Assembly (NCBI GenBank): GCA_020444275.1
Contig: JAHLLG010000002.1
Span: 855,991 to 919,990 of the forward strand
From: Bacteroidota bacterium
GTDB lineage: Bacteria > Bacteroidota > Bacteroidia > Bacteroidales > UBA12077
Reading direction: 5' to 3'
Length of the DNA stretch: 64,000 nt
Shown piece by piece: positions 52,000-60,765 of the stretch. Below the pieces are notes generated by a model that saw nothing but the letters and a program-made list of their open reading frames with translations, was not told the DNA's origin and did not search any database. How positions within the stretch are numbered: the stretch's first letter is position 1; every line of letters begins with the position of its first letter. The translations under genes and the position numbers were made by a program.

Positions 52000-53961
52000 A
52001 TGGCTAAAAAATCGATTTTGTTTGCATTCCTTTTGATTGCTTTAAACTCCTTTGCACAACTTAACATCAATTATTACATTAGTATTGGCCGTGCGCGGTT
52101 ATTTGCTGAAAAATACAACGAAGCAATCGAATCGTTTAATGTAGTTATTAAAGTTAAACCTGAACTTGCCGAACCCTATTTTCTTCGAGGAATTGCCAAA
52201 TACAATTTAATGGACTACATGGGTGCAGAACAAGATTTTAACAGCGCCATCAAATATAAACCTAATCATACTGATGCATACAGATACCGTGGTTATGCAC
52301 GTATCAATTTAAAAAAACATTATCTTGCAATTAATGATTTTTCCGATGCGATAGACCTCAATGCTATTGATCCTGATTTATACGTAGCCCGCGGATTTTG
52401 TAAAATACGTGTTAATCAGTATAACCAAGCCATAACCGATTTTAATAAATCGCTTCATATTAGCAAAAAAAATAAACGAGCGTATTTTTATCGTGGATTA
52501 TCTAAAAATTACCTGGAAGACACACTTGGAGCCCTTGCAGATTATGACAAGGCTTTAGCAATTGATCCGGATTATATGGATGTATTTATGAATAAAGGCA
52601 TTCTTTATTCAGAATGGAAAAAATTTGATACAGCCATTATCAATTTTAATAAAGTGCTTGAAATTGAACCTTTAAATGCCAGTGCATATATTAATCGCGG
52701 ATTAGCTAACTATCATTTACGTAATACAGATCTGGCTATTCACGATCTGGATACTGCCTTACAGTATGAGCCGGAAAATTCTTTAGCACTTTTTAATCGT
52801 GCATTAATAAAAAGTGAAATTGGACAAAACAGGGAAGCCATTCAAGATTTAGACAAAGTTATTCGTCTTAATCCGCAAAATATTCTCTCCTATTTCAATC
52901 GCGGTTCTATGAAAATGGAAATTAACGACCTTCAAGGTGCTTTTATAGATTTTACACAAGCTATTGAAATTTACCCTGATTTTGCCAAAGCATATATTAA
53001 CAGATCTATTGTTCGGCAAAAATTAAATGATATTAACGGAGCTATTTCGGATCGTGAAATGGCAGATCAGATCATAGAAAATGCCAAACAAAACCAGGAT
53101 AGCTATATGAGTTATTCCGATACAACAGCTAACTTAAAAAGCTTAATCACACTTAAATCGAGTAATCGATTTTATAATAACCCTCAATTTAACCAGCGCA
53201 TAATACCTGAAAGTAATTTCAAATTAGTATTAGGAACCGAAAACAGTAAATATTTTAATCGTTTGGGGGTGCTGTTCGAAGAAATAGATTTAATAAAATC
53301 TGATTACGCCGATCTGGGCATAGTGATGGACAAAGAAGTTCAGGATATTCTGGAAGCAGAAGCAGTTTCTTCAGAAATAAAAAAGTTAGAAGAGGAATAT
53401 CTTAACACTTCCAATAAAGTTCAGAATCTGATTGAAAGCAGCCTCTATAAAAGCCTTACAAGAAATTATAATGGTGCCCTTTCCGATTTAGATTTAGCCA
53501 TTAAAGCTGATCCATATAACTTTCTGGCTTATTTCTGTAGAGCAAATATTCGATCTGAAATGATTGATTATATGAAAATGCTTGAGCAGGAAAATGAAGT
53601 AATTTTGATTGATCCAACCGGAAATTCAAAGGATAATACGATTAAGTCTTATGAGAGCATTCAGGATTACAATATGGTTATTCAGGATTATATGAAATCG
53701 CTTACACTTGCACCTCAGTTTGTATTTGCCACCTATAATTTGGCAAATACCTATGTTAAAACACGAGATTATAAAAAAGCCATTGAATTGTATAATGCAG
53801 TTATAAAACTGGAACCTGTATTTGCCGAAGCATTTTATAACAGAGGGTTAACTTATATCTACTTAAAACAAACCGAAAATGGTTGTATGGATATGAGTGT
53901 TTCCGGAGAGTTAGGGTTGGAAAAGGCGTATAGTGTTATTGCCAGGTTCTGCGAGAATTAA
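52000..53961 (+). CDS. Exported tetratricopeptide-repeat protein
   Basis: A 653-residue protein with a signal peptide (SILFAFLLIALNSFAQ). About ten consecutive TPR units cover 23-350 (repeating NAxAYxNRGxAxYxLxxxxxAIxDLDxALxxxP), then a non-repeat region to about 480 with a short coiled-coil segment (EAEAVSSEIKKLEEEYLNTSNK), then three further TPRs to 640. It is a probable periplasmic or outer-membrane scaffold. Probably co-transcribed with the fRMsr gene; a terminator hairpin starts at the stop codon. Confidence 0.9.
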   Translation: MAKKSILFAFLLIALNSFAQLNINYYISIGRARLFAEKYNEAIESFNVVIKVKPELAEPYFLRGIAKYNLMDYMGAEQDFNSAIKYKPNHTDAYRYRGYARINLKKHYLAINDFSDAIDLNAIDPDLYVARGFCKIRVNQYNQAITDFNKSLHISKKNKRAYFYRGLSKNYLEDTLGALADYDKALAIDPDYMDVFMNKGILYSEWKKFDTAIINFNKVLEIEPLNASAYINRGLANYHLRNTDLAIHDLDTALQYEPENSLALFNRALIKSEIGQNREAIQDLDKVIRLNPQNILSYFNRGSMKMEINDLQGAFIDFTQAIEIYPDFAKAYINRSIVRQKLNDINGAISDREMADQIIENAKQNQDSYMSYSDTTANLKSLITLKSSNRFYNNPQFNQRIIPESNFKLVLGTENSKYFNRLGVLFEEIDLIKSDYADLGIVMDKEVQDILEAEAVSSEIKKLEEEYLNTSNKVQNLIESSLYKSLTRNYNGALSDLDLAIKADPYNFLAYFCRANIRSEMIDYMKMLEQENEVILIDPTGNSKDNTIKSYESIQDYNMVIQDYMKSLTLAPQFVFATYNLANTYVKTRDYKKAIELYNAVIKLEPVFAEAFYNRGLTYIYLKQTENGCMDMSVSGELGLEKAYSVIARFCEN

Positions 53962-53988
53962 AAGTCAGTAAAAAAATTACTGACTTTT
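53960..53988. terminator. Terminator after the TPR gene
   Basis: AAAAGTCAGTAA and TTACTGACTTTT are perfect 12-bp arms around a short A-rich loop, starting in the stop codon. It lies between convergent genes and has A- and T-runs on both sides. Confidence 0.88.
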
Positions 53989-54025
53989 ACGATATACTTT
54001 TTGTTATCTAAAATATTCTCAAATC

Positions 54026-54075
54026 TAGAATCTAACCTGTTTTCCCAAATTAGAATTTAGCCTGTTTTCTCAAAT
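54026..54075. repeat. Imperfect 25-bp tandem duplication at the 3' end of the beta-propeller gene
   Basis: TAGAATCTAACCTGTTTTCC-type sequence at 54026-54050 is repeated as TAGAATTTAGCCTGTTTTCT at 54051-54075, about 21 of 25 positions identical. The second copy encodes the end of the lipoprotein; the stop codon lies at the junction. Confidence 0.6.
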
Positions 54076-55048
54076 CTTCAATAAAATCTGCCTTTATCCA
54101 GTAAATATCAGGATTTCCGTTTTGTGGTGCGTTATATAGCTCCTTTAATTTATCTTCGGTAAGCATAATATTGTCCTTTTTGTCTGTTTTTGAAGCCATA
54201 AAGAACAGATATTTCTGATCAGCAGAAATTGAAGCTGACCAGCCTCCTTCACTATTTATATAAGGCTCCATATTTATTGGTTCGCTCCATTGATCATCTT
54301 CATTGCGAAATACAATAAAGTAATTTGTATTTCTTGGAGCATCCTGCGTTCCAAAGGTCGGTACAATAATATAGCTTTCATCTGAAGCTATGGTTGCATT
54401 GAAGCGAGCTCTGCCACCATTCACTTTTTCATTTAGTTTTTCAGGTTGTGCATACTGACCATCCACAAGTCTTGATCTGTAAATAAACTCTTGTTTCGAT
54501 ACGGTATCTAATGCCGTGTAATAAATTGTACCATCGCTTGTTATTGAAGGGAAGTAATCGTCTTCAGCAGTATTTACAGGGCCATCTAACTTATATGGTT
54601 CGGTCCATTCATTCTGTTCGTTTTTTTCGGTTATCCAGATATCAAATGATGTTGGATTTGTGCCAGACTCAGGCATATCTGTTATAAAAAATAATTTTTT
54701 ACCATCAGGAGTTAAAAACGGTTCCAGAAACTTATATTTAGCATTTGTACAATATTTAAAAACTTCAGGTTTTTGCCATTTGTCATTTTCAATTTTACTG
54801 TAAAATATCGTTGAATAGAGCCTTCCAACACTTCTTACAAAAAATAACTCCTGACCATCGGGAGTAAAAACCAAATCTCTCTCTTGAGCTCCGGTCGATA
54901 CAATATCCGGTGCAAACAGAACTGCTGAATCACCGGGTAGTTCCTGTCCAAAATATGGACCACTAAGATTAGGAAATTGCTGTTTTTCAACTGTTTGATT
55001 AGTGCATGCTACGAGTAAAAAAAGAGCTAAGTAAAGTAAATTTTTCAT
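54050..55048 (-). CDS. PD40 / TolB-like beta-propeller lipoprotein
   Basis: A 332-residue protein with a lipoprotein signal (MKNLLYLALFLLVAC, Cys15). The mature protein shows repeated propeller strands with the PD40 signature: RDLVFTPDGQELFFVRSVG, EPFLTPDGKKLFFITDM, DYFPSITSDGTIYYTAL and GWSASISADQKYLFFMASK. Such proteins often bind carbohydrates or cell-envelope partners. No enzyme motif. A 25-bp duplication extends its 3' end. Confidence 0.85.
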   Translation of the reverse strand: MKNLLYLALFLLVACTNQTVEKQQFPNLSGPYFGQELPGDSAVLFAPDIVSTGAQERDLVFTPDGQELFFVRSVGRLYSTIFYSKIENDKWQKPEVFKYCTNAKYKFLEPFLTPDGKKLFFITDMPESGTNPTSFDIWITEKNEQNEWTEPYKLDGPVNTAEDDYFPSITSDGTIYYTALDTVSKQEFIYRSRLVDGQYAQPEKLNEKVNGGRARFNATIASDESYIIVPTFGTQDAPRNTNYFIVFRNEDDQWSEPINMEPYINSEGGWSASISADQKYLFFMASKTDKKDNIMLTEDKLKELYNAPQNGNPDIYWIKADFIEDLRKQAKF

Positions 55049-55140
55049 TGTATTTTATGTTTAGATTTTAATTAAGATAAAGTTCTAACCTTTTCCCCTA
55101 TAGAATTTCCTGAACTTAGATTACTTGGTTACAATTTAGT

Positions 55141-55177
55141 TTAAAAAAAGATGACACAAAAATTATTGTGCCATCTT
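55141..55177 (-). terminator. Terminator of the glutathione peroxidase gene
   Basis: AAGATGACACAA pairs with TTGTGCCATCTT with one mismatch; on the minus strand a run of seven T follows. It starts about 22 bp after the stop codon. Confidence 0.75.
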
Positions 55178-55199
55178 AAATTTAGTATATAGTCAGAAT

Positions 55200-55739
55200 T
55201 TATTTTTCAATCCAGCTTACGATCTGCTCATCCATAGGACTTGTTTTAGGATATGCAACATCAACTAATCGTCCATTTTCATCAATCATATATTTTTGAA
55301 AATTCCACTTTACCTTAGAGTCCATTTTACCATTTAACTTTTCTTCGGTTAACCATTCATATAACGGATGAATATCTTTTCCTTTAACAGAAATTTTTGC
55401 CATCATTGGAAAAGTTACACCGTATTCTGATGAACAAAACGATTTGATTTCATCATTGGAACCGGGCTCCTGGTTCATAAAATTGTTAGCCGGAAATCCT
55501 ATAATTACAAAATTATCTGAACCATATTTTTTATACAACTTTTGTAAGTCTTCATATTGTGGTGTAAATCCACATTTTGATGCTGTGTTTACAACCAATA
55601 CCTTTTTACCTTTTAACTGTGCTAAATTATAATCATTTCCGTCAATATCTTTTACAGTAAAATCGTAGAAAGTTTTTTCCTGAGCTATTAAAGCGCTTGT
55701 TATAAGCGTTAGGGCAATCACATAAATAATTCTATTCAT
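55200..55739 (-). CDS. Glutathione peroxidase-like thiol peroxidase, exported
   Basis: A 179-residue protein with the Gpx fold: FYDFTVKDIDGNDYNL, LVVNTASKCGFTPQYEDLQ with peroxidatic Cys56, FPANNF and WNFQKYMIDENG with the catalytic Trp and Asn. The N-terminus MNRIIYVIALTLITSALIAQ is a cleavable signal peptide, so it should act in the periplasm, probably with thioredoxin-like donors rather than glutathione. Monocistronic. Confidence 0.92.
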   Translation of the reverse strand: MNRIIYVIALTLITSALIAQEKTFYDFTVKDIDGNDYNLAQLKGKKVLVVNTASKCGFTPQYEDLQKLYKKYGSDNFVIIGFPANNFMNQEPGSNDEIKSFCSSEYGVTFPMMAKISVKGKDIHPLYEWLTEEKLNGKMDSKVKWNFQKYMIDENGRLVDVAYPKTSPMDEQIVSWIEK

Positions 55740-55804
55740 AACTTTTTGTTTTAGTATTTACATTTAAACACTAAACATAAAAATGATGGTTATGTTCAAA
55801 CTAT

Positions 55805-56461
55805 TTATTTATTATCAAAGAAAAAGTATGTAAGAGATAAACCAATCAACTGGTTTTGTGAATTGTCAAATACAGTTTCTTCTGTAACATCAAAAAGATC
55901 TGTAAAAGTTAATTGGTATCGAACTCCTATCTGGAATTCTCCTATTTTGGTGTTATATGTTACTCCCAGTTCTCCTAAAACACTGTAGTCAAATGCATTT
56001 TCTATCTCCTTTTCGTAATATTCTCGTCGATATAGTTCGTTGTTCACTTGAACGATTTCTTTCTCAGATAATAAATATGCAAATGAAGTTCCCAGATTGA
56101 TATAATATTTTAAATTTGGCCTTTTGCCTAATATAATCTGAGTAATAAATGGCAACTCAATATAATTTAATTTTCGCTCATAAGAATTATTAATAGTATC
56201 TAAATTCTCGGTCCATCCTTTTTGTATATAATTCAGTTCTATCTGCAGCCCAAATAATTTCTCATTTTGATATTTAAAAACTAATCCTCCAGTATAGCCT
56301 AATGTTAATCCTTGATCAATTCCCGGTGAAAAATTTACGGTCGATGAGTTTACACCTTGTTTAACACCAAATGAATAGAGTGGCTTAAAATCATTACCTT
56401 GACCATATAAACTTATGACTGAAATAATTAGCAGTGCAGATGTAATAATAAACTTTTTCAA
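55805..56461 (-). CDS. Small outer-membrane beta-barrel protein (porin-like)
   Basis: Read from TTG at 56461 the product is 218 residues and starts with a proper signal peptide (MKKFIITSALLIISVISLYGQ). Reading from the in-frame ATG at 56566 would place 35 extra hydrophobic residues before it, so I prefer the TTG. The mature part is a PorT/OmpW-like barrel of about eight strands, with FGVKQGVNSSTVNFSPGIDQ, LGYTGGLVFKY and a C-terminal LIGLSLTYFFFDNK strand. Ligand unknown. Confidence 0.72.
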   Translation of the reverse strand: MKKFIITSALLIISVISLYGQGNDFKPLYSFGVKQGVNSSTVNFSPGIDQGLTLGYTGGLVFKYQNEKLFGLQIELNYIQKGWTENLDTINNSYERKLNYIELPFITQIILGKRPNLKYYINLGTSFAYLLSEKEIVQVNNELYRREYYEKEIENAFDYSVLGELGVTYNTKIGEFQIGVRYQLTFTDLFDVTEETVFDNSQNQLIGLSLTYFFFDNK

Positions 56462-56597
56462 AATTATCTTGTTTAGTATTTGATGAGCAAATATAATGAA
56501 TAGTATAATAAAATTGCTACTCAGTATTATTATATTAAAAATCGTTGGATTTTTTGATGATAACAATTATCTTATGGATATAAAATAAATTACACTT

Positions 56598-57359
56598 ATG
56601 ATTTTATACGACCAACCTTCAGTTTTTCCATTCGGTATAAGATTCGACGAACCAGTAACCACAATTACCGATCTTGCTGTATCATTTGTTTGCTTTTTTG
56701 CTTTTTACCAGCTTAACAAAATACCGGTAAAAAACAAGGTGCATCTTTACTTAAAATACTACTTTCTAAGTATGGGAATTGCCACAACCGTTGGAGGAAT
56801 TGTAGGCCACGGCTTTCTTTATCTTTTTAATGCACAATGGGAATCTCCCGAAGGACTAGTTCGCTTTTTAAGTCAAATATTTGGCGATGAATTATTACAT
56901 GAGGCAGCTAACCCATGGAAGCTTCCGGGTTGGTTAACCAGTATGTTCTCAATTGCTTTAGTTGAAAGAGCTTCTATTGAATATGCTCGTCCATTAATCA
57001 GTAAAAAAGTAGGGTCGTTTTTCGCATGGTTAAATATTATTGAATTACTAACATTTGTTACCATAACTTTTTTAACTCTTAATTTTTTCTTTGTAGAAGT
57101 TCACTCAGCCTATGGTTTATTGTTAGTAGTTGCTAGTTTTAATCTTACCGTTTATTTAAAGACCAAGAAAAAAGGCAGCAAACATTTCTTAATTGCAGTT
57201 GGCTTTTCGGCAATAGGAGCATTATTCTTTATGAATCAGTGGGGATTGTCTCCATGGTTTAATCATTATGATATTAGCCATACATTTATGACCATTAGTG
57301 CGCTTTACTTTTATATTGGCTCTAAAGAGATACTCGATGATCCGGTTTTAGCCAAATAG
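56598..57359 (+). CDS. Seven-TM-like integral membrane protein, unknown
   Basis: A 253-residue protein with about seven hydrophobic segments and a conserved-looking pattern of histidines: GGIVGHGFLYLF (about 73-84), GDELLHEAANPWKLPGW (about 97-113) and WFNHYDISHTFM (about 223-234). The layout recalls CREST-type hydrolases (alkaline ceramidase, PAQR), but the match is loose, and DUF6962 is another candidate. I do not assign a function. Monocistronic, divergent from the beta-barrel gene. Confidence 0.6.
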   Translation: MILYDQPSVFPFGIRFDEPVTTITDLAVSFVCFFAFYQLNKIPVKNKVHLYLKYYFLSMGIATTVGGIVGHGFLYLFNAQWESPEGLVRFLSQIFGDELLHEAANPWKLPGWLTSMFSIALVERASIEYARPLISKKVGSFFAWLNIIELLTFVTITFLTLNFFFVEVHSAYGLLLVVASFNLTVYLKTKKKGSKHFLIAVGFSAIGALFFMNQWGLSPWFNHYDISHTFMTISALYFYIGSKEILDDPVLAK

Positions 57360-57536
57360 AACAAATTATCTACATATCAAGATGTGTTTTTCCGGTTATC
57401 ACTAACCTTTTACACAACCTGGGGTTCAGGTATTTATTAACATGAGTGCTAATAAAAAAGAGTTTGTAATTAGTTGCTTATAAACGAGAATAAATTATCT
57501 TAGTGATAACTAAATTACAAACTAAACTAAGCGAAC

Positions 57537-58289
57537 ATGGACCCTAATCAAAACGATTATCACATTAGTTTTTTTAAACCTACAACGCCCCAGGCTAAAT
57601 GGAACAGAAATTTAGCTATTAAACTTATACTTATATGGGCAGTTGCAGTTTTTGGATTTCATTTTCTTTTACGAGCAATTGAAAAACCCACACCCGAAGA
57701 AACCTATGTCAAATATGAACAGGTTTGGGAAAGCATTTCATCAGAAAGTGCCACAACTGATGAAATGCAAGTATTTGCCAATACAACTTTATCGGTACTT
57801 GGTAAAGTTTTTATTAAACCTGATGAAAAAAGTGCTTTAACAAATGCTCTAAGCTGGACAACATTTCAGTTAGCAGATTCATCTCAAAAAGCCTTACTTC
57901 AGGAACAACTTGCTGGATTTGAAAAACTCAAATCTGAAGATATTTCTATTTCTGATCCTGCATACATTAGTGCTAAAGATAAGCTGTCTTCATTAGCTTC
58001 GGGAATAATCGGACTGGATCGCTCTGATGTTAGGTCAAAGCTTATTTCTGTAAGTTTATCATCTGCACAGTTAGAATCTTTTAGTGAAACATCTAGAAGT
58101 ATGATTCCTACCATAATGTCTACTTATTTAATTCATAATCAGTCTGTATTAACTGATTTTATATTTCTTGGTTTCCCATTTCACTATTTCTACACAGCAG
58201 TATTCTTACTCATACTTTTTGTTTTCCTATGCTGGTTATATTGCGTTCGTGTAGATGCCATGAATGTTAAATTAGATATTGAAGAATAA
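57537..58289 (+). CDS. DUF4212-like symporter small subunit with a large periplasmic or cytosolic insertion
   Basis: A 250-residue protein. The N-terminal KWNRNLAIKLILIWAVAVFG (21-40) and C-terminal segment IFLGFPFHYFYTAVFLLILF (about 208-227), ending MNVKLDIEE, match the two membrane helices of DUF4212, the small partner of VC_2705-type sodium:solute symporters. Family members are about 90 residues; here about 150 residues, acidic and helical, are inserted between the helices. It directly precedes the symporter gene by 27 bp, which supports the identification. Confidence 0.65.
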   Translation: MDPNQNDYHISFFKPTTPQAKWNRNLAIKLILIWAVAVFGFHFLLRAIEKPTPEETYVKYEQVWESISSESATTDEMQVFANTTLSVLGKVFIKPDEKSALTNALSWTTFQLADSSQKALLQEQLAGFEKLKSEDISISDPAYISAKDKLSSLASGIIGLDRSDVRSKLISVSLSSAQLESFSETSRSMIPTIMSTYLIHNQSVLTDFIFLGFPFHYFYTAVFLLILFVFLCWLYCVRVDAMNVKLDIEE

Positions 58290-58316
58290 GTAGTTACATT
58301 CCAAAAAAAGAATAAG

Positions 58317-59987
58317 ATGAAAAAAATATTATTACCTATTATATTAATACTTACACCTTCGTTATTATTTGCTGCAGGCGCATCAACACAGCTTGAAGGT
58401 GGTTTTAAAGTTGGTCCTGCAATTATTTTGATAACTATTTTATGTGTTTTTGTTCTGGTTGGTATTTTATTCAGAGCAAAAGATACTGCCGATTTTTATG
58501 CTGCCGGACGTGGAATTTCAAGAGTTGGTTCTGGTATGGCAATCGCCTCGAACTGGATGAGTGCTGCTTCATTCTTAGGAATGGCTGCTCTTATGTATGG
58601 AGCCGGATATCACGGTTTAGCTTATGTTGTTGGTTGGACCGGTGGATATGTTCTGTTATTAATTCTTATGGCTGGACAAATTCGAAAATATGGAAAATAT
58701 ACCGCAGCCGATTTTATTGGCGACCGCTATTACTCTCAAGGATTAAGAGCCGTTGGTGCAATCATAGCTATTTTAATTTCAATTTCATATTGTGTAGGCC
58801 AGTTCGGTGGTATTGGCTTAATGTTTAAATGGATATTAGGCTTAGATTACGCTGCTGCTGTAATTATTGGTGGTGCAGTAGTTTTAGCCTACACCTTAAT
58901 TTCTGGTATGCTTGGTGTTACAAAAAACATGCAGATCCAATATGTAATTATTATTGTTTCTTTCTTAATACCGCTTTTTATTTTGACCTTTAAATTTGAT
59001 TATTTTTGGGTTTTACCACAAATTGGATACGGATCTGTAGTCACTGATATTGTAAATGGTGTGCCACTGGCTGAAACTAATCAATTATTTAATTCATTAG
59101 GACATGAATATGCAATGGTTCCTGCACCTGAATATGCTATGCCCTGGGATCCTGCTACAGGACAAACCTTCTTCCAATGGATTGCTATTGCTTTCTCGTT
59201 AATGATTGGTACCGCAGGATTACCTCATGTAATTCAACGTTTCTATGTAGTGCCAAAAGCACGCGATGCCAGATGGTCTGTTGTTTGGGGATTATTCTTT
59301 ATTTGTGTTCTTTACTGGAGTGCTCCGGCATACGCTGCATTTGGAAAAATCTTATCAGCAAACCCTGAGGTTGGAAAATTAGCAAAAGATGCAATTGTTG
59401 TTTATACAGCACAGCTTGGTAATGTAAATCCGCTTATTGTTGGACTACTTGCTGCGGGAGGCGTATCTGCAGCCTTTTCAACTGTATCGGGATTATTAGT
59501 TGCAGGTTCGTCTGCTTTTGCACATGATTTATATGTAAAAATTATAAATCCTAATTCGTCACCAAAGAAACAATTATTAATGGCACGTTTGGGAACCATC
59601 TTAATGGCTGTTATCGTTACTTTACTAGCACTTAAAAACTGGGCACTTATCGGACAATTAGTTGCCATAGCATTCTCATTAGCCGGAGTTACCATATTTC
59701 CGCTGTTCTTACTTGGAATTTGGTGGAGCGGTTCGAACAAACAAGGTGCCATTGCCGGATTAATTGCCGGTGGATTGGTTTCTGTTATCGCACTAACCTA
59801 TTTCATTGCCGGTAAAGAAGGAGTAACATTACCTTATCATGAGTTTGTAAATTACTGGTTAGGAGCCTGGTATTTTGCATGGATAGGAGCTCCACTTGCA
59901 ATTGTAGCAAATATTGTGGTTTCTAAATTAACACCTCCTACTCCACTTGAAATTCGTAAATTCCTTGTACTAAACGTTCACTCATAA
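58317..59987 (+). CDS. Sodium:solute symporter, VC_2705/ActP-like
   Basis: A 556-residue SSS-family protein with about 13 membrane segments and a signal-like first segment (LLPIILILTPSLLFA). It has the ActP hallmarks: DTADFYAAGRGISRVGSGMA, ASNWMSAASFLGMAALMYG, GQIRKYGKYTAADFIGDRY, MIGTAGLPHVIQRFY and VSGLLVAGSSAFAHDLY. ActP-like carriers import acetate or other short carboxylates with Na+. It lies between its probable small subunit and a TPR gene whose ATG overlaps its stop (TAATG). Confidence 0.93.
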   Translation: MKKILLPIILILTPSLLFAAGASTQLEGGFKVGPAIILITILCVFVLVGILFRAKDTADFYAAGRGISRVGSGMAIASNWMSAASFLGMAALMYGAGYHGLAYVVGWTGGYVLLLILMAGQIRKYGKYTAADFIGDRYYSQGLRAVGAIIAILISISYCVGQFGGIGLMFKWILGLDYAAAVIIGGAVVLAYTLISGMLGVTKNMQIQYVIIIVSFLIPLFILTFKFDYFWVLPQIGYGSVVTDIVNGVPLAETNQLFNSLGHEYAMVPAPEYAMPWDPATGQTFFQWIAIAFSLMIGTAGLPHVIQRFYVVPKARDARWSVVWGLFFICVLYWSAPAYAAFGKILSANPEVGKLAKDAIVVYTAQLGNVNPLIVGLLAAGGVSAAFSTVSGLLVAGSSAFAHDLYVKIINPNSSPKKQLLMARLGTILMAVIVTLLALKNWALIGQLVAIAFSLAGVTIFPLFLLGIWWSGSNKQGAIAGLIAGGLVSVIALTYFIAGKEGVTLPYHEFVNYWLGAWYFAWIGAPLAIVANIVVSKLTPPTPLEIRKFLVLNVHS

Positions 59988-60760
59988 TGAGTAATCAACA
60001 AAATAAAAATAAAAGAGCATTCATCCTTGTGATGACTGCTCTTTCTTTCATTGTTATACTATTTGCATATTTCTATTATAGTAATAAAAATTCTTCCAAT
60101 GATCCAAGGATCGTTGAAGCACGAGAGTTATATCAAAAATATAATGCGTATGCTTCCGAAAATGATATTACCCAAATTTTCTCTTTGCTTGATTCAGTAG
60201 AACATATATATTCTACTATTCCGCATTATTCAAAATCATTTGAAGTTGGCGTATTGTACAACAATAGAGCTGCTGCTTATTTAACCATGGCTTTGTATGA
60301 TAATAAACCAGGAAATTTTAAAGAGTATACGAAAGATTCTTTACTAACGCTGGCAAAAGTAAATGTAAATACGAGCATAAACATATATGAAAACTGGTTA
60401 AATAAATATCAAGACAAAGAGATTGATGAAATTGAGAAATTAATTCAACCTTCGTTTTATCAAGGTTTATCAGATTATAGTGAAAAAGAAAAACAACGTT
60501 TTCTTAAAAATCGCCTTAAAGAAATTGAAACTGCTCAATACGAAACAAAAAGAAGACTCTCTGTAGCTTACACAAATCTCGGAATAATTAACCGCCATTT
60601 GGAAAATTATGAAAATGCCATAATTTATTATCAGAAAGCCATTGAATTGTGGGATCAAAACTTAACCGCAGAAAATAATTTGAACATATTATTGGGTAAA
60701 CCCTTGAAAAAAAGAAATTTAATTCAGAAATTATTCCCTCCAAAACGTAAAGAAGATTAA
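59987..60760 (+). CDS. Single-pass membrane TPR protein
   Basis: A 257-residue protein with one membrane segment (about 10-30, FILVMTALSFIVILFAYFYY) and a helical periplasmic or cytosolic part. Residues about 175-235 form one or two TPRs (YTNLGIINRHLENYENAIIYYQKAIELW). It ends in a basic tail. The start overlaps the symporter stop codon, and the Cache/CBS gene follows by 5 bp, so it is part of the same unit. Its role, perhaps scaffolding the carrier and sensor, is inference. Confidence 0.75.
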   Translation: MSNQQNKNKRAFILVMTALSFIVILFAYFYYSNKNSSNDPRIVEARELYQKYNAYASENDITQIFSLLDSVEHIYSTIPHYSKSFEVGVLYNNRAAAYLTMALYDNKPGNFKEYTKDSLLTLAKVNVNTSINIYENWLNKYQDKEIDEIEKLIQPSFYQGLSDYSEKEKQRFLKNRLKEIETAQYETKRRLSVAYTNLGIINRHLENYENAIIYYQKAIELWDQNLTAENNLNILLGKPLKKRNLIQKLFPPKRKED

Positions 60761-60765
60761 TTAAA

